DNA from: Torymus aiolomorphi
Lineage: Eukaryota > Arthropoda > Insecta > Hymenoptera > Torymidae
DNA: 64,000 bases
NCBI GenBank assembly: GCA_036365515.1
Contig: CM070874.1
Span: forward strand, 166,063,297-166,127,296
Direction of reading: 5' to 3'
Shown here: positions 1 to 12,815 of the stretch, piece by piece
How the letters are laid out: each line of letters opens with the position of its first letter
Position numbering within the stretch: position 1 is the first letter of the stretch
The notes under the pieces: generated by a model
Seen by the model: only the letters and a program-made list of their open reading frames with translations
Told to the model about the DNA's origin: nothing
Database searches by the model: none
Program-made: the position numbers and the translations under genes

Positions 1-269
1 TATACTTTCGTAAATACATTGAAAACTTAGATGGAATTAGATTAATGATAAAATTATGTTGATCATTTAAGTTAATACTTTTTTTAATCTCAACCGATTT
101 TTTAATTACTTAAAAAATAATTTTAGATATCAATTTCTGGAATAGTTATAACATTCGTCCTAAAAAGTGTTTTCTACAAATTGGTAAGAAATATTTTATT
201 ATTATTATTTAGATATATATGATAATTATTTCTCAAAAAAGGTCAATAATCATCATTAAAATCACTTCG

Positions 270-531
270 AAATCAGCAGCTGAAAGCGCTTTCAAATTAG
301 CAGCTAAGAGCGCTTCCAAATCAGCAGCTTAAAGCGCTTTTAAATCAGCAGCTCAAAGCGCTTCTAAATCAGCAGCTCAAAGCGCTTTCAAATTAGCAGC
401 TCAGAGCGCCTCTAAATCAGCAGCTCAAAGCGCTTTTAAATCAGCAGCTCAAAGCGCTTTTAAATTAGCAGCTCACAGCGCTTTCAAATTAACAACTCAA
501 TACGATTTTAAATCAACAGCTTAAAGCGCTA
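270..531. repeat. 24-bp tandem repeat upstream of Helentron genes
   Basis: About eleven imperfect copies of a 24-bp unit with core AATCAGCAGCTCAAAGCGCT. Each unit holds two short palindromes (CAGCTG-like and AGCGCT). The array lies just before the first OTU segment, so it may be a 5' non-coding part of the Helentron, but I cannot place the element's 5' end. No protein-coding signal is seen in it. Confidence 0.85.
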
Positions 532-667
532 TAAAAAATTCTAATTTTTTATTTTATAACAATTTTAAGCATATTAATATTAAATCAGTAATTCAAGGCA
601 GCAGTATCTAAAATCAACAGCTTAAGATATTTTTTATTAAACATCAATTTACACAATGTATAATCCA

Positions 668-1222
668 CACAATTTTAGTTTAAAAAAGAGTATTGGAGAC
701 GGAAATTGTCTATTTCGTTCCATGAGCCGGGCCATTTACTAAACGGAAAATTATCACGAATTGATCAGACAAGAAATAGTCAATTATGTAAGACGTAATT
801 GGGAAAATGAAAAAGAATGGATTGAAGTTAAACATGAAATACACGATATAAATACTTATTGTAATTTTATGTTAAAATCTAAAGGACTAAATATAACATA
901 CGGTACAGAATATGAAGCATTAATATTTTCACGCATATATAACAAATCAATTATAATTTTTCGAAAAAATACTGAGCATGAAACATACGAAAAACTACTG
1001 GAAATTAATGAATCAACTACAAATGACAGTAGACAAAAAATTTACTTATTATTTTCTGGTCATCCTAATAATAGAACTGAACATTACGATTTATTATATT
1101 TAAATACTTCAAATATAACACAATTAACAAATCAATTAAATGATACACAATTATTTAGTCAAATAACATGTCAAAATTATAATAGAATCCAGCTATCTCC
1201 TCATTATAAAAGAAACAAGTAA
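668..1222 (+). pseudogene. First OTU-like cysteine protease domain of Helentron
   Basis: The frame reads SIGDGNCLFRSMSRAIY, a textbook OTU catalytic-cysteine motif (Cys codon 707-709), and ends with an EHYDLLYL histidine motif near 1080-1100. OTU domains are deubiquitinase-fold cysteine proteases carried by many Helentrons; their role in transposition is unproven. An in-frame TAA at 740-742 separates the catalytic Cys from the rest, so no complete enzyme can be made. From 761 the frame is open to the TAA at 1220-1222. Codon use is strongly A/T-ending, as in the rest of the Helentron. Confidence 0.8.
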
Positions 1223-1599
1223 ACAAACGAATTCAACGCTAAAAGTAATGGAGATAATGTTAAGCACCAAAAAAATACTCATACTAATAATCAAAATAAT
1301 AATAATAATAATAAAAACTTGCCAGTACATTATAAAAAAAGAAAATTTACTAATAACATAACTGAGAATATAGAGAACAAAATTAATAATACAAACTGTT
1401 CACAAAATGAAAAATTATTAAATAAATATAAAATTAATAACTTCAACAATCAAAAAATAGTCTAATAAAATCAGCAACGAACAATAATAATAAAACGTAT
1501 AAAAAACCACTTCTTGAAAATTGTAATCAGAAACGTGATATTATCTCTTTATCACCTAAATCTTATATAAATTCCAATAATAACACTATTATTGAAAAA
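1223..1599 (+). pseudogene. Asn-rich linker between the two OTU domains
   Basis: This stretch translates mostly to Asn, Lys and Gln runs (AAT/AAC-rich) with stops near the end. It has no recognisable motif. It most likely was a low-complexity linker in the Helentron polyprotein. Confidence 0.45.
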
Positions 1600-1617
1600 A
1601 CATACAATATTCAAAAT

Positions 1618-3959
1618 TTTAAATTAATAGCAATAACTAACGACAATAATTGTTTGTTTCGAGCAATGAGCTATGCTATTTACAAATCTGATACCTATCA
1701 CGATCTTATGAAATATGAAATTCTAAAATATGTAACAAATAATTGGGAAAATGAAAAAGACATAATAAAACATATTTACAATATACACAATAAAAATGAT
1801 TATCATAATTGAAGGGCCGGATGCAATAAGGGGGTTAGCACTCGAAAACCCGTAACAGTATTGTCCAAGTGACTAAATTTTCAATGTAGCCAAATTAATT
1901 TTTAAAAAATATCACCTTGTAGGGAATGAAAAGAAGTATTTTTACCTAGAAGGAATTTTTTTTATTCGACTTTCTTTTTAATATAAAAATTAAAAACTGA
2001 AAATTTTGTTCATCTATTTTTAATAGCTTTCAAAAACATTAATCGTCCAAACTTGATCAACTGTCATCGAAATATTTTGAAATTTGACAGGGATGTGCAG
2101 AATACTCCAGCGTTGCCGATTGGATTGATAAAAGGATGTAAATCGATAATTGTTAATAATTATTTAATTGCAAATATATTGCGATCGGTAATTACGTTTT
2201 CTTAACTTTAACGGAAAAAAAGTATCGAGGGAAGTTGAAGCTAGGAAAAACTTCCAGCGAGACATTTGTTCCTTAATAGTCTAATAAGTTTCTGACAAAG
2301 TTTCAAATTGATTTAATAATAAATGACTTAAATAGAGCGTTATTAATAAAGACGCGCGCTAGCAACATCAGCGGCGCGGCGCGGCGTGAGCTAAGCCTGT
2401 TATGTTTATATGTTTTTGCACTGATGTATCACGTTTATAAAAATTAAAGAATTATTACGTTGACTTATAAACTGTGTTTTTACATTATATAAAACATAAT
2501 ATTGTTACATAATAATTCGTTAATTCGTTATTATAAACGTGATACTGATGTATCACGTTTATAAAAATTAACGAATTATTGTGTAACGATATTATGTTTT
2601 ATATATTATATATAAACGTAAGATACTGATGTATCACGTTTATAAAAATTAACGGATTATTGTCTAACGATATTATGTTTTATATAACGTAAAAACACAG
2701 TTTATAAGTCAACGTAATAATTCTTTAATTTTTATAAACGTGATACATCAGTGCAAAAACATGTAAACACAACAGGCTTAGCTCACGCCGCGCCGCGCCG
2801 CCGATGTTGCTAGCGCGCGTCTTTATTAATAACGCTCTATTTAAGTCATTTATTATTAAATCAATTTGAAACTTTGTCAGAAACTTATTAGACTATTAAG
2901 GAACAAATGTCTCGCTGGAAGTTTTTCCTAGCTTCAACTTCCCTCGATACTTTTTTCCGTTAAAGTTAAGAAAACGTAATTACCGATCGCAATATATTTG
3001 CAATTAAATAATTATTAACAATTATCGATTTACATCCTTTTATCAATCCCATCGGCAACGCTGGAGTATTCTGCACGTCCCTGTCAAATTTCAAAATATT
3101 TCGATGATATTTGATCAAGTTTGGACGATTAATGTTTTTGAAAGCTATTAAAAATAGATGAACAAAATTTTCAGTTTTTAATTTTTATATTAAAAAGAAA
3201 GTCGAATAAAAAACTTCCTTCTAGGTAAAAATACTTCTTTTCATTCCCTACAAGGTGATATTTTTTTAAAATTAATTTGGCTACATTGAAAATTTAGTCA
3301 CTTGGACAATACTTTTACGGGTTTTCGAGCGCTAACCCCCTTATTGCATCCGGCCCTTCAATTATATATTTAAATCAACTACCAAACACATACCATATGG
3401 GACTGGATACGAAGCGCTTATATTTTCAGACATATATAAAAAATCAATTAAAATATTAAATAAACAAATTAAATTTGAAATATATCAAACACTTTTCGAA
3501 ACAAATGTATCAAGAATTGATACTAATGAAGAAACAGTATATTTTTTATTAAACTCTCATAATATCTACGAGAAAACCGGGCATTATGATTTATTAATTT
3601 TAAAGAATACATTTAATACAACTCAATCAAGTAATCAATTACATGATACACAATTATTAAATTCAATAATATATAAATATACTACTGATGAAATATCTAA
3701 TCAAAATAATGATAATGAATACATCCTACCGGCTGGTAAACTAACAAACGATAATTGTATTAATGAAATATCGAATTATCAAATAAACCATAACAATATT
3801 AAGAATGGACCAATAAATAAAAACAAAGAAACAATGTCACAAACTCAAACAGAAAAAAATTTTAATTATAAACATACAAGAAAAACACATATTTATTCAA
3901 CAAAAAAAAAGACAGACAAGAAAAATTATATGAAAAACAAACGTAAAACTAATAAAAAA
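1618..3959 (+). pseudogene. Second OTU-like domain, split by a foldback insertion
   Basis: The N-terminal half (about 1618-1812) reads NDNNCLFRAMSYAIYKSD, a second OTU cysteine motif with Asn where OTU1 has Gly-Asp. The C-terminal half (3360-3956) resumes with IPYGTGYEALIFSDIYKKS and reaches EKTGHYDLLILK, the OTU histidine motif. The halves are separated exactly by the 1.55-kb element at 1811-3359. Removing it with one AATT copy keeps the frame, so the domain was probably intact when the element arrived. The downstream part is Lys/Asn-rich and is cut again at about 3960 by a second insertion. Tandem OTU domains suggest duplication within the polyprotein. Confidence 0.75.
1811..3359. mobile_element. 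Foldback/MITE with ~750-bp arms inside OTU domain 2
   Basis: The ends are GAAGGGCCGGATGCAATAAG and its reverse complement. The two arms mirror each other nearly to the centre (about 2570-2620), giving a 1549-bp near-perfect palindrome. Flanks carry AATT on both sides, and excising the element plus one AATT restores the OTU frame. There is no coding capacity. Each arm contains a GCGCGGCGCGGCG block. The inner parts carry several short inverted motifs built on TGATACATCA and CGTTAATTTTTATAAACGTG. The superfamily is not assigned. Confidence 0.85.
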
Positions 3960-4138
3960 ACCGCTGCCAATTCATTGGCACGTAGCTTCCTCAAACTTAA
4001 TTTACTGATTCCTTTAATTAATTTTTAATTCCAATATTTAAAATTTAATACTCCAGAAAGACAGAAATCTGCACCACTATCACTGAGTATGAAATTTTAA
4101 TACTTCAGAAAGACAGAATTCTGCACGACTACCACTGA

Positions 4139-5164
4139 CAAGGAGTGTATCTCAGATCCGGGTCATGGATCCTTACCAGCTCCCAGGATCTTTCTTCTTT
4201 TACCTAAAAATGAAAATATGTGCGATACTAGACCCAAACACTCTGAGAATTCTGAGATATAAGCCCTTGAATTATTTAAAAATTTAATGATATTTTCCAC
4301 TAAAATTACAGTTTTGGCGGGTGAGCCTTCCCCTAATACCTATAAACAAGCATACAGACATGATTACTTGCTTGATTATGACATCACATGGTACAATGTA
4401 TAAAAATCTCTCATGAAAATATCCTTGATTACTTTACATTACATTATTTGATGACGTAATAGCCCTTAAATTGCTTATTTGGCGATAAAACCTTGCATTT
4501 ATACCTGTAAATAAGAATTCAGACATTATTATCGCTTAAGTTCTGGTTTTATATGGTAAAATATATTATAATTTTTACAAAAATACTATTGTTAAATTTA
4601 CATTACCTTGTTTGAAGTCATATAATGCCTTCTTTCCCAATATTTCTCATTTAAATTGCAATATAAGCAATTGTCGCCTTGAAGGCATTGTATGACTTCA
4701 AACAAGGTAATGTAAATTTAACAATAGTAGTTTTGTGAAAAATTATAAAATATTTTACCGTATAAAACCATAACTTAAGTGATAATAATGTCTGAATTCT
4801 TATTTACATGTATAAATAATAGGTTTTAACGCCAAATAAGCAATTTAAGGGCTTTTACGTCATCAAATAAGGTAATGTAAAATAATTAAGGATACTTTCA
4901 TTAGAGATTTTACCGTGTGATACCATAATCAAGCTAGTAATCATGTCTGTATGTTTGTTTATAGTTATTGGAGGAAGGTTCATCCGCCAAAATTGTAATT
5001 TTAGTGGAAAATACCATTCAATTTTTAAATAATTCAAGGGCTGTATCTCAGAATCCTCAAAGCGTTAGGGTCTAGTATCACACTGGCTTTCGATTTTAGG
5101 TAAAAGAATAAAGATCGTGTGAGCTGGTGAGGATCCATGACCCTGATCTGAGATACATTCCTTG
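4139..5164. mobile_element. 1026-bp foldback element nested in hairpin-ended repeat
   Basis: Terminal inverted repeats begin CAAGGAGTGTATCTCAGATC and close with the complementary sequence ending ATTCCTTG. The arms mirror each other across about 500 bp. It is flanked by TGA on both sides (4136-4138 and 5165-5167). The uninterrupted neighbour repeat at about 4083 reads CACTGAGTATGAAATT, matching the joined flanks, which supports a 3-bp target duplication. There is no coding capacity. Confidence 0.8.
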
Positions 5165-6413
5165 TGAGTATGAAATTGGTAGATGTCGGACAACAAATTT
5201 ATTTACGTGCTACGTTGAACATTGAACGTGTTATATTGAATGCGTTATGTGGAAAGGCTGTTATAATGTGAGGGGATGTATTTTAAAAAATTTGATAAAG
5301 ACAGATTTTTGTTTTCATTTTTCAATTTTTCAAGTTTTACATTTTTGTTAATAATAAAAAACCGCGATAACTAAAAAATTTTTCTTTTTAGAAAATATAA
5401 ATATTTTAATTCTCTTTCAAATGCTACCCATCCCATTCAGATACACAGAGCCATCCTCAAGAAATAAATTTTTAAAATGTCTAGAAAAATTTTAACCTCA
5501 AATATCTCTGAAATTTATGAACCAATCACTTTGCCAAAAGAACTCATCCGAGAACTATCAATAATATCCTCTACAATAAATTTTGAAGCGAATAAGACAA
5601 TTTTACTCTTGTAATAGTTGAACATATATAACTCATTTTTTTTCATTTTTCAATTTTTGCGTTTTTGTTAATAACAAAAGAACCGTGATAGCTAGAGAAT
5701 TAATTTTTTTTAGAAAATATAGGTAATTAATACTCTTTCGAATACCACCCCCCCGCCCCCATTTAGATACATAGAGCCGTTCTCGAGAAATTACGATTTT
5801 TAAAAAAATTGAAAAAAATTTTAACCTCAAATATCTTCGAAATTTATGGATCAATCCTTTTACCCAAAGAACTCACTCGATTGGTATACAAAATCTACCC
5901 CTACAAAGAATTTCAAAGTGATTAAGCCAATTTTACTATAGCTATTGAACGACAAAAAAAATCCCTTTTTTTTATAAATTTTTTTTTTTCTCAAAAAATA
6001 ATGAATAAAAAAACCTTAAAATTTAGTAAGTTATAGTACTTAATATCCTTTATAACCAAAAAACAATTCATGTTAATATCTTTTTTTAATTTCGAAATAT
6101 AACCTATTTACAAAAAATTACGTTTTCATCAATAACCTATGACGAAATATAGCTACCGACATTTTTTTTTTTTTTAAATTGTAGATAATTTTATCCTACA
6201 TACAGAGAATTCGTGATATATAAACAATATTTGTTCTAAATATTAAAAAAATCGAAAAAAAAAATTTTGAAAATTAAAAAATAGCTATAAAAAAAAAAAT
6301 TAAATTTTACAAAAATAGAATATTGACCCCAATTGTGGAAGCAAAATCTAAAAAAATGATCACTCTCCCGTTAAAATCGGTCGAGTAGATCATGAGATAT
6401 CAGCGTATACGGA

Positions 6414-6572
<159 letters not shown>

Positions 6573-6676
6573 ACATCCATACGGACATTTTCTAAAAATA
6601 GTGTATTTCGATTCCAAATTTGCTAAATAACATTTCTAACACATTATCTCATAAACTTTTTTTTTACTATCACAAA

Positions 6677-6695
6677 GCTTCCTCTATGAGGAAGC
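6677..6695 (+). repeat. 3' terminal hairpin of hairpin-ended repeat
   Basis: GCTTCCTC-TAT-GAGGAAGC is an 8-bp stem with a 3-nt loop. The same hairpin recurs at 20456-20474, 21910-21928 and 57907-57925, each preceded by ACAAA or ATAAA and followed by AA. It marks the end of this repeat family. Confidence 0.85.
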
Positions 6696-6699
6696 AATA

Positions 6700-7103
6700 A
6701 ACATACCGAATATAAAAAATATAATGACAACTATATAAAAAAATACTTGCGAAATAACAATTTATCACATATAAGAAAACAAGAAACGAAAAGTAGAATA
6801 AAAAAATATAGACAAAATAAAAATAAATATAGATTGGAAAAATTAAAAAACAAGAAACAACTAAGTAATTTGAGAGAGAATCCTGAATATAAAAAAAGAG
6901 ACAATTTAGAAAGAAATAAAAGAAAATCTAATCAAAGAAAAAATAACAATGAAATGCGTAAACATGATTCATTAAGAATAAAATACCTTAGAACAAAATC
7001 GTATTTTAAAAGTAAAGAACGTTTAAGAAATAGAATATACAAAAAAAAAAATAAGAAAAAATCCAGAATTACAAAAAAAAGAGTCACTGTTAAATTTAAA
7101 TAG
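6700..7103 (+). pseudogene. Lys/Arg-rich Helentron polyprotein segment
   Basis: The frame is open from about 6747 and extremely basic, with blocks such as NPEYKKRDNLERNKRKS. Repeated short basic blocks of this kind precede the DUF6570/Rep part of many Helitron proteins and may bind DNA. The segment continues the frame interrupted at about 3960 by the nested repeat. It stops at 7101-7103, and the next open frame begins at 7127 in another phase, so it is a fragment. Confidence 0.6.
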
Positions 7104-7126
7104 AATAAGAATTTTAAGACTAAAAG

Positions 7127-8218
7127 ATGAGACATTACAAAATTAATGAACATAAAAAAAATTTAATACGATTAAGAAATATACGTATCAAAATAAAAAA
7201 TTGCAAACAACGATATTATAAAAATAATTATAATAAAATCAAAAATATGCAAAAAATTGAACAATTACATGCTAAACAGCAAAAAATAAGGAAATTATTA
7301 CAATCATTAAACATAGATTACACTCCTATTCATACAAACGACGCGTATAATCTAATGAATCGACCACAATTTGTTAAAAGTATTGAAAAATATATTAAAG
7401 CCATAACAGAAGGACCCATATGGATTTGTTCAAGTTGTGGAGATCTTTGGTTTCAAAAATCGATTACAACTTACATGAAAAATTCTATGGTAAAACATAA
7501 AAATCTAATAAAAAATTGGGAAGAAATTTGTCAAATTATAAACGAAAACAAAATTATATTGTGCTACACCTGCAAAAATGCTATATTTAACAATCGTATT
7601 CCAAAATTAGCTTTAATAAATGGTTTACGATTTCATGAAATTCCAGAAATTTTACAAAATTTAACTCCTTTAGAAGAAAGATTAATATCACCTCGATTAC
7701 CATTTATGCAAATACGACATCTTAGTATTGATACGCAATTTGGACTTCGTGGAAACTGTGTTAATGTTCCAACTGATGTTGACAATAATGTTTCAATTTT
7801 ACCAAGAGCAATAGATAATATCCAAACCGTTCAAGTTCAACTAATGAGAAGAATGACAGATAAAAATCCATATTCTTTTGAAACCATAAGACCAAGAAAA
7901 GTATACCTTGCTGCAGATTATTTAACAAAACAACCATTGTATCAATTACATTATATTATACTTTCTAACAATTGGTTAGAGGAACAAAATAACAACGAAA
8001 GAAATATGACAATAAATACATGTGAAGAAATAACTAAAAAAAACATAATAATACAACTCAACAATAATAATAAAAACTTAGATAATGATGAAGGGGATGA
8101 GACTATAAATGACGAACCAATAAATCCTATAAATAAAGAAACACTATTATTAGATGAATTTGTAGCACACTCAAATTTGCTCCTGGAGAAAACAAACGAC
8201 CAATATCTCTACTATTAG
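7127..8218 (+). pseudogene. Helitron polyprotein, zinc-ribbon/DUF6570-like part
   Basis: The 363-codon frame has a basic N-terminus, then CSSCGDLWF and CYTCKNAIF (two CxxC pairs of a zinc-ribbon-like module, about residues 103-150). The block LPFMQIRHLSIDTQFGLRGN follows near residues 190-210. This arrangement matches the DUF6570-like region N-terminal to Helitron Rep domains. After about 8172 the frame is wrong: a shift of one frame gives FAPGENKRPISLLLDNDLEE, the conserved Helitron continuation, so the true product was longer and is frameshifted here. Confidence 0.8.
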
Positions 8219-8572
8219 ATAATGATTTAGAAGAATTAGCATTTCTCACTATTCATTGTGGACATCGACGAACCATAAAAATTAGTTTAACACAAATAGC
8301 TAAATCAGAAGCTCGTATGTTTGATAGACAGTGTGCTTTACATATACCCTGTCTTATGTTAAGCCATTGTAGAACACGTTTAGATAAATTAGTTTCAAAT
8401 ATACAAATAGCATTGAGAAAAAAAACTTATCATCTGGTCCAATCACAGTACAGCACGTTTTGAACAGCAGTGCATTAGAAACAATGATTCAACATAATGA
8501 TAGCTTCAGAATCTTACAAGTTGATCGATCTAGTCCTGCTTTTTGGGAACATAATAAAAAAAAGTATTTAGT
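8172..8572 (+). pseudogene. Frameshifted Helitron segment before Rep
   Basis: In the alternative frame the sequence reads FAPGENKRPISL, then LAFLTIHCGHRR, as in other Helitron proteins before the Rep domain. A further shift is needed near 8430 to continue with ITVQHVLNSSALE, and another near 8560 to enter the Rep frame. At least three indels in 400 bp show relaxed selection. Confidence 0.7.
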
Positions 8573-9559
8573 ATGATGCGCCAACTTGGTATGCCCCATA
8601 CATTTTTAACGGTATCAGCTGCTGAAATGAAATGGACAGAACTAATTATAATGTTGAAAAAGATACTATATAAAGAAGAAATAAACGCAAAAGATTGCGA
8701 AGAATTAACATTGCAAGATAAAATAAAACTTATACAAAGTGATCCAGTCACATGTGCTCGATATTATAATTATCGAATCCAAGAATTATTTAAACTTTTA
8801 AAATGTAAAAATGGAATATTTAATGAATATGATCTTGAAGATTTTTATTATAGAGTTGAATTTCAACATAGAGGGAGTCCACATATTCATTGCATGTGGT
8901 GGTTAAAAAATGGACCGCACTTTAATAATCGAGATGAAAATTCTATTCATAAATGCGAAAAATTTATTGATAATTTTATGACTGTCTACAAGGATCCAGA
9001 AATATCAGGATTAATAAATTATCAAGTACACAAACACAATAATACTTGTAAGAAAAAAGACTTTGGAAAAGATAACAATTATTGCAGATTTGGATTTCCT
9101 CAATTTCCAATGAACACAACAAAAATATTATTACCAAATAAAAATAAAAATATAAAAGAAGATGTAAAAAAGTTTATTGAACGTAAATGGTATGATATTA
9201 AAAATACAGTTGATTTAGTCGCAAAGAAAGATAAAAAAGTACAAAGTATTACATCAATTAATGAATTTTTAGATTATATCCAATTAAATGAAAAACAATA
9301 TTTAAATATTATTGAATTTAACATTAAACGACCTAGAACTTTTTTAAAAAGAAATATTGATGAATTAAGAATTAATGCCTATAACAAGCTGATTTTAACT
9401 CTAATGAAATGCAACATGGATATACAATTTATATTAGATCCATATGCTTGTATTGGTTACATTATTAACTATATCGGAAAAAGTCAACGAGGTTTGTCAA
9501 AAATAATAAAAGATACTGCTGATGAAGTTCGAAAAGGAAACTATTCTTTACCACAATAG
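8573..9559 (+). pseudogene. Helitron Rep (HUH endonuclease) domain
   Basis: The start region reads RQLGMPHTFLTVSAAEMKW, the conserved opening of Helitron_like_N. The metal-binding motif is GSPHIHCMWW (HxH, codons near 8876-8905). The catalytic tyrosine motif is CIGYIINYIGKSQRG (Y-x3-Y, near 9448-9490). HUH enzymes nick and join single-stranded DNA during rolling-circle transposition. Both key motifs are intact in this 328-codon frame, but the protein is cut off from upstream and downstream parts by frameshifts and a TAG at 9557-9559. Downstream sequence continues with Helitron-like residues in the same general region. Confidence 0.88.
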
Positions 9560-10117
9560 TTACGTAGTATTGTTAACGTTTTTATAAATAAAACCGAAAT
9601 TTCAGCACAAGAAATCACTTATCATATTTTAAGCATCCCTTTATCTGTTGCCTCAAAACAATGTATATATATCAATACGTCTCCACCAAATGAACGATGT
9701 CATTTATTAAAATCAAAACAAAAACTCGAACAAATATTATCCGAGGATCCAAATTCTACTGATATAATGGAACCAAATATTACAGAACACTATATAAATC
9801 GACCTGATAATATAGAAACATGGTGCTTAGCTGACTTTGCTGCAAAATGTCAATATTCAAAGACTAAGAGAAAAAATATTGATGATGAAAATGAAAATGA
9901 CGACGACTATTTCAATGAAAACGGACAACCAGAAAAAGAACACAAATGGTTAAAATTGAAAAATAATAATGGTTTTATTTATCTAAAAAATACTTATAAA
10001 ATTATAAGATATCGAAACTATAATATAATACAGGACGAACATAATTTCTATAGAGAACAATTAATGCTATTTAGTAACTGGAGAAATGAAAGTGATATAA
10101 TAAATGATGACACATAA
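9560..10117 (+). pseudogene. Helitron Rep-helicase linker
   Basis: After the stop at 9557 the translation continues with a recognisable inter-domain region; from 9767 a 116-codon frame contains ETWCLADFAAKCQYSK, a block found between Rep and helicase in Helitrons. It is acidic and then basic, ending at TAA 10115-10117. The function of the linker is not known. Confidence 0.65.
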
Positions 10118-10717
10118 AAAATTCAGACATTATACGGAAATAAAATTGACTAAATTCTGAATAACAGAAAAAAGTATATTTATTCTAAAACAATTGAAAT
10201 AGAAATGGAAGATGCCTTACAAGATATCCAAAATGAAATTGATAATGAAATTAATGATGATGTTCCTAATAAAAATGACTGTATTGTAGATGCTCTAGCG
10301 ATTTAGGAAATCGATCAACCAGCGACTGATATTGGACTTGAAATTCCTAACAACTTTAATGCTGTTGATATCGTCCAAAACATTAAATTACCACGACAAA
10401 TTTCTAATGATGAGTATTATGCGCTTATTCGTCAACGTAATGATAGGCAATATAGATATCACCATAATTTCACATATCATTTGAGAAACAACTCGGATAA
10501 AAAAATTTATCATTTTGTATCTGGTAGTGCAGGTGTTGGTAAAAGTAAATTAATAGAAGCAATAACTTAAACAACAATAAGACACTACAACAATATTGTC
10601 GGCAATAATCCTGATGATATTAGGGTACTCTTATATGCTTATACCTGAAAAGCTGCTTATAATATCCATGGTATAACTTTACATTCAACTTTTTACTTAC
10701 CAGTAAATAATGAAACA
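10118..10717 (+). pseudogene. Helicase N-terminal part with Walker A, broken by stops
   Basis: In the same frame as the downstream helicase, 10514-10560 reads FVSGSAGVGKSKLIEA, an SF1 (Pif1-like) Walker A motif. In-frame stops follow: TAA at about 10568 and TGA at about 10646. Further on it reads YNIHGITLHSTFYLPVNN, the Pif1 motif Ia region. The ATP site and motif II are therefore separated by nonsense codons. Confidence 0.78.
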
Positions 10718-12589
10718 ATGAATCGATTACCACCAGAACTTCTTAGTAATTTAACTACTAAATTATATAATTTGAAATTTTTAATAATTGATGAAATATC
10801 AATGGTTGGACGTAGAGTTTTTGATCAAATTAATACACGACTTCAAGAAATATTTCATTCAAAAGAACTATTTGGAGGAATATCAATAATTACTTTTGGT
10901 GATTTTAATCAATTGAAACCAGTAATGGATGGATGGATATTTGATGTAAATAATAAAGACCCATTATCAATTTTCAGTGGCCCTTATTTATGGAAATTAG
11001 TTTCTATATATGAATTAAATGAAATTATGCGACAAAAAGACGATCACTTATATGCAGCAGCATTAAACAGTTTGGCAAATGATACTTTATCGAATGAAAT
11101 GAATGAATTATTCAAATCAAGAGAAATTCAAACATTAATCAACAATAACTGTTATCCACCACAAGAAGCTGTAAATTTATTCTACACGAATAAACGAAAA
11201 GATGAATTCAATAATATATGTTTAAGTAATTCAAATACCGAAAGCTATATCATAAAAGCCATAGATATTTGTCTAGGTAATGCTCTTGAAAAAAATAAAA
11301 CTGATGTATTGAATAAAATAAAAAAATTATCTTCTCAAAAGACTCAAGGTTTACCATATGAAATTACTGCTAAAATAAATGCCAGATATATGATAACTGT
11401 AAATATTGACGTTGAAGATGGAATTACGAATGGAGCTTGTGGACGTCTCAGACATGTAACATGGGGACAAAATAAAATTGGAAAAAAACTAATTTTGAGA
11501 GTATATATTGAACTTAAAGACTTAAATGTAGGCAGAATGGCAAGAAACAAAATGCAGAAACAGATGAGAAAAAATAATATTAATGTTCACTGGACACCTA
11601 TTGATTACGTAACTAGAACTATATCCACACGAAGTAATAACGTGTATAAAGTTTTAAGAAAACAAATACCAATAACTCCTGCTGAAGGAATAACAATTCA
11701 CAAATCTCAAGGCAGTACTTATAAGAATATTGTGTTTCATATAGAAAATAATTCTATGGATACCAGGTTACTTTACGTAGCTTTCAGTAGAGTAACATCT
11801 CTTAATGGTTTATTTATTGAAGGAATTTACACTCCACCAAATGTAAAATCTAACGATAAAGCAAAAAATGAAAGAAATCGTTTGAAGATAGAGAATCCAC
11901 TACATTTTGATCTCAAATTTCCTCAAGATTTTAAAACTGTACAAAATATAATTGTAATGTTTCATAATGTTAGATCATTAAATAAACATTTAATTGATAT
12001 ATCGTCAGACAGACCTTTCATAAATGCAGATATATTATTATTTCTAGAAACGTGGACATTAAAAAATGATCCATTATTCATTGATGGATTTGCTCTATTT
12101 TCAACTCAAGATTGTGAAAATAATCAACAACATTTCGGCAATGCAGTTTTTATAAAAATATCAATTTTAGAAAATAATTATGTACATAAATTTTATGATG
12201 AACACTTTCAAGAAATAATAAGTATCACAGGACCTTTTATAAATGATAATGCGGTAATATTTGTTTATAATAAAATATCTGAATCATACAATCAGTTACA
12301 TTTAATGATTACTCAAGCCTGTATGGCAGTTAAAAATAATAAATCTTATAAAAATATTATTATTGTTGCGGATTTTAACATTAATCTAAAAGATAATGAA
12401 AATACTAAAGTAAAACAATTAATGAATTTAATGTCAGAATTAAAATTTATTCATGTTACACCTGATAATCATTCATCTACAATATATAATTCACAGATAG
12501 ATTATTGCTTTTCTCTTTCAAATATAATACAAGCATTTTATTATGAAACGCCATTTAGCAATCACAAAGCAATATGGTTTCAATTATAA
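10718..12589 (+). pseudogene. Pif1-like helicase fused to AP-type endonuclease (Helentron C-terminus)
   Basis: The 623-codon frame carries SF1 helicase motif II (LIIDEISMVGRR), motif III (GDFNQLKPV), motif V (TIHKSQGSTYKNI) and motif VI (YVAFSRVTSLNGLF). After about residue 410 it passes without a break into an exonuclease/endonuclease/phosphatase fold: FHNVRSLNKH, LLFLETW, IIIVADFNINLKDNE, and the C-terminal SNHKAIWFQL. A helicase-endonuclease fusion is diagnostic of Helentrons. The helicase unwinds DNA in transposition; the endonuclease role is debated. This is the best-preserved part, but it lacks Walker A because of the upstream stops. Confidence 0.88.
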
Positions 12590-12758
12590 AAATCAAATAT
12601 TTAAAAATGATGTAAAATAATTACACAATTAAAACTATTAATGAAAAAAAAAATTAGTAAAATAAAAATAATACTAAAAATATAACTACTTTGTATTGTT
12701 ACTATTAATAATAAATAAATAAATAAAATTAATTACTAAATATAAACAATAAAATCAT

Positions 12759-12811
12759 CCTCCTCAAAATCCCTACCTTGACGAAGTCCTTTACCTGGAC
12801 GGGTGAGGAGG
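12759..12811 (+). repeat. Stem-loop at Helentron 3' end
   Basis: CCTCCTCA (12759-12766) pairs with TGAGGAGG (12804-12811). The loop contains a second small stem, GTCC/GGAC (12786-12800). A subterminal hairpin about 170 bp after the endonuclease stop fits a Helentron 3' end; the exact terminus is not determined. Confidence 0.55.
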
Positions 12812-12815
12812 CTTA

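Noticed and set aside
270..531. CRISPR-like array
   Set aside because: Units are contiguous with no unique spacers, in an animal genome.
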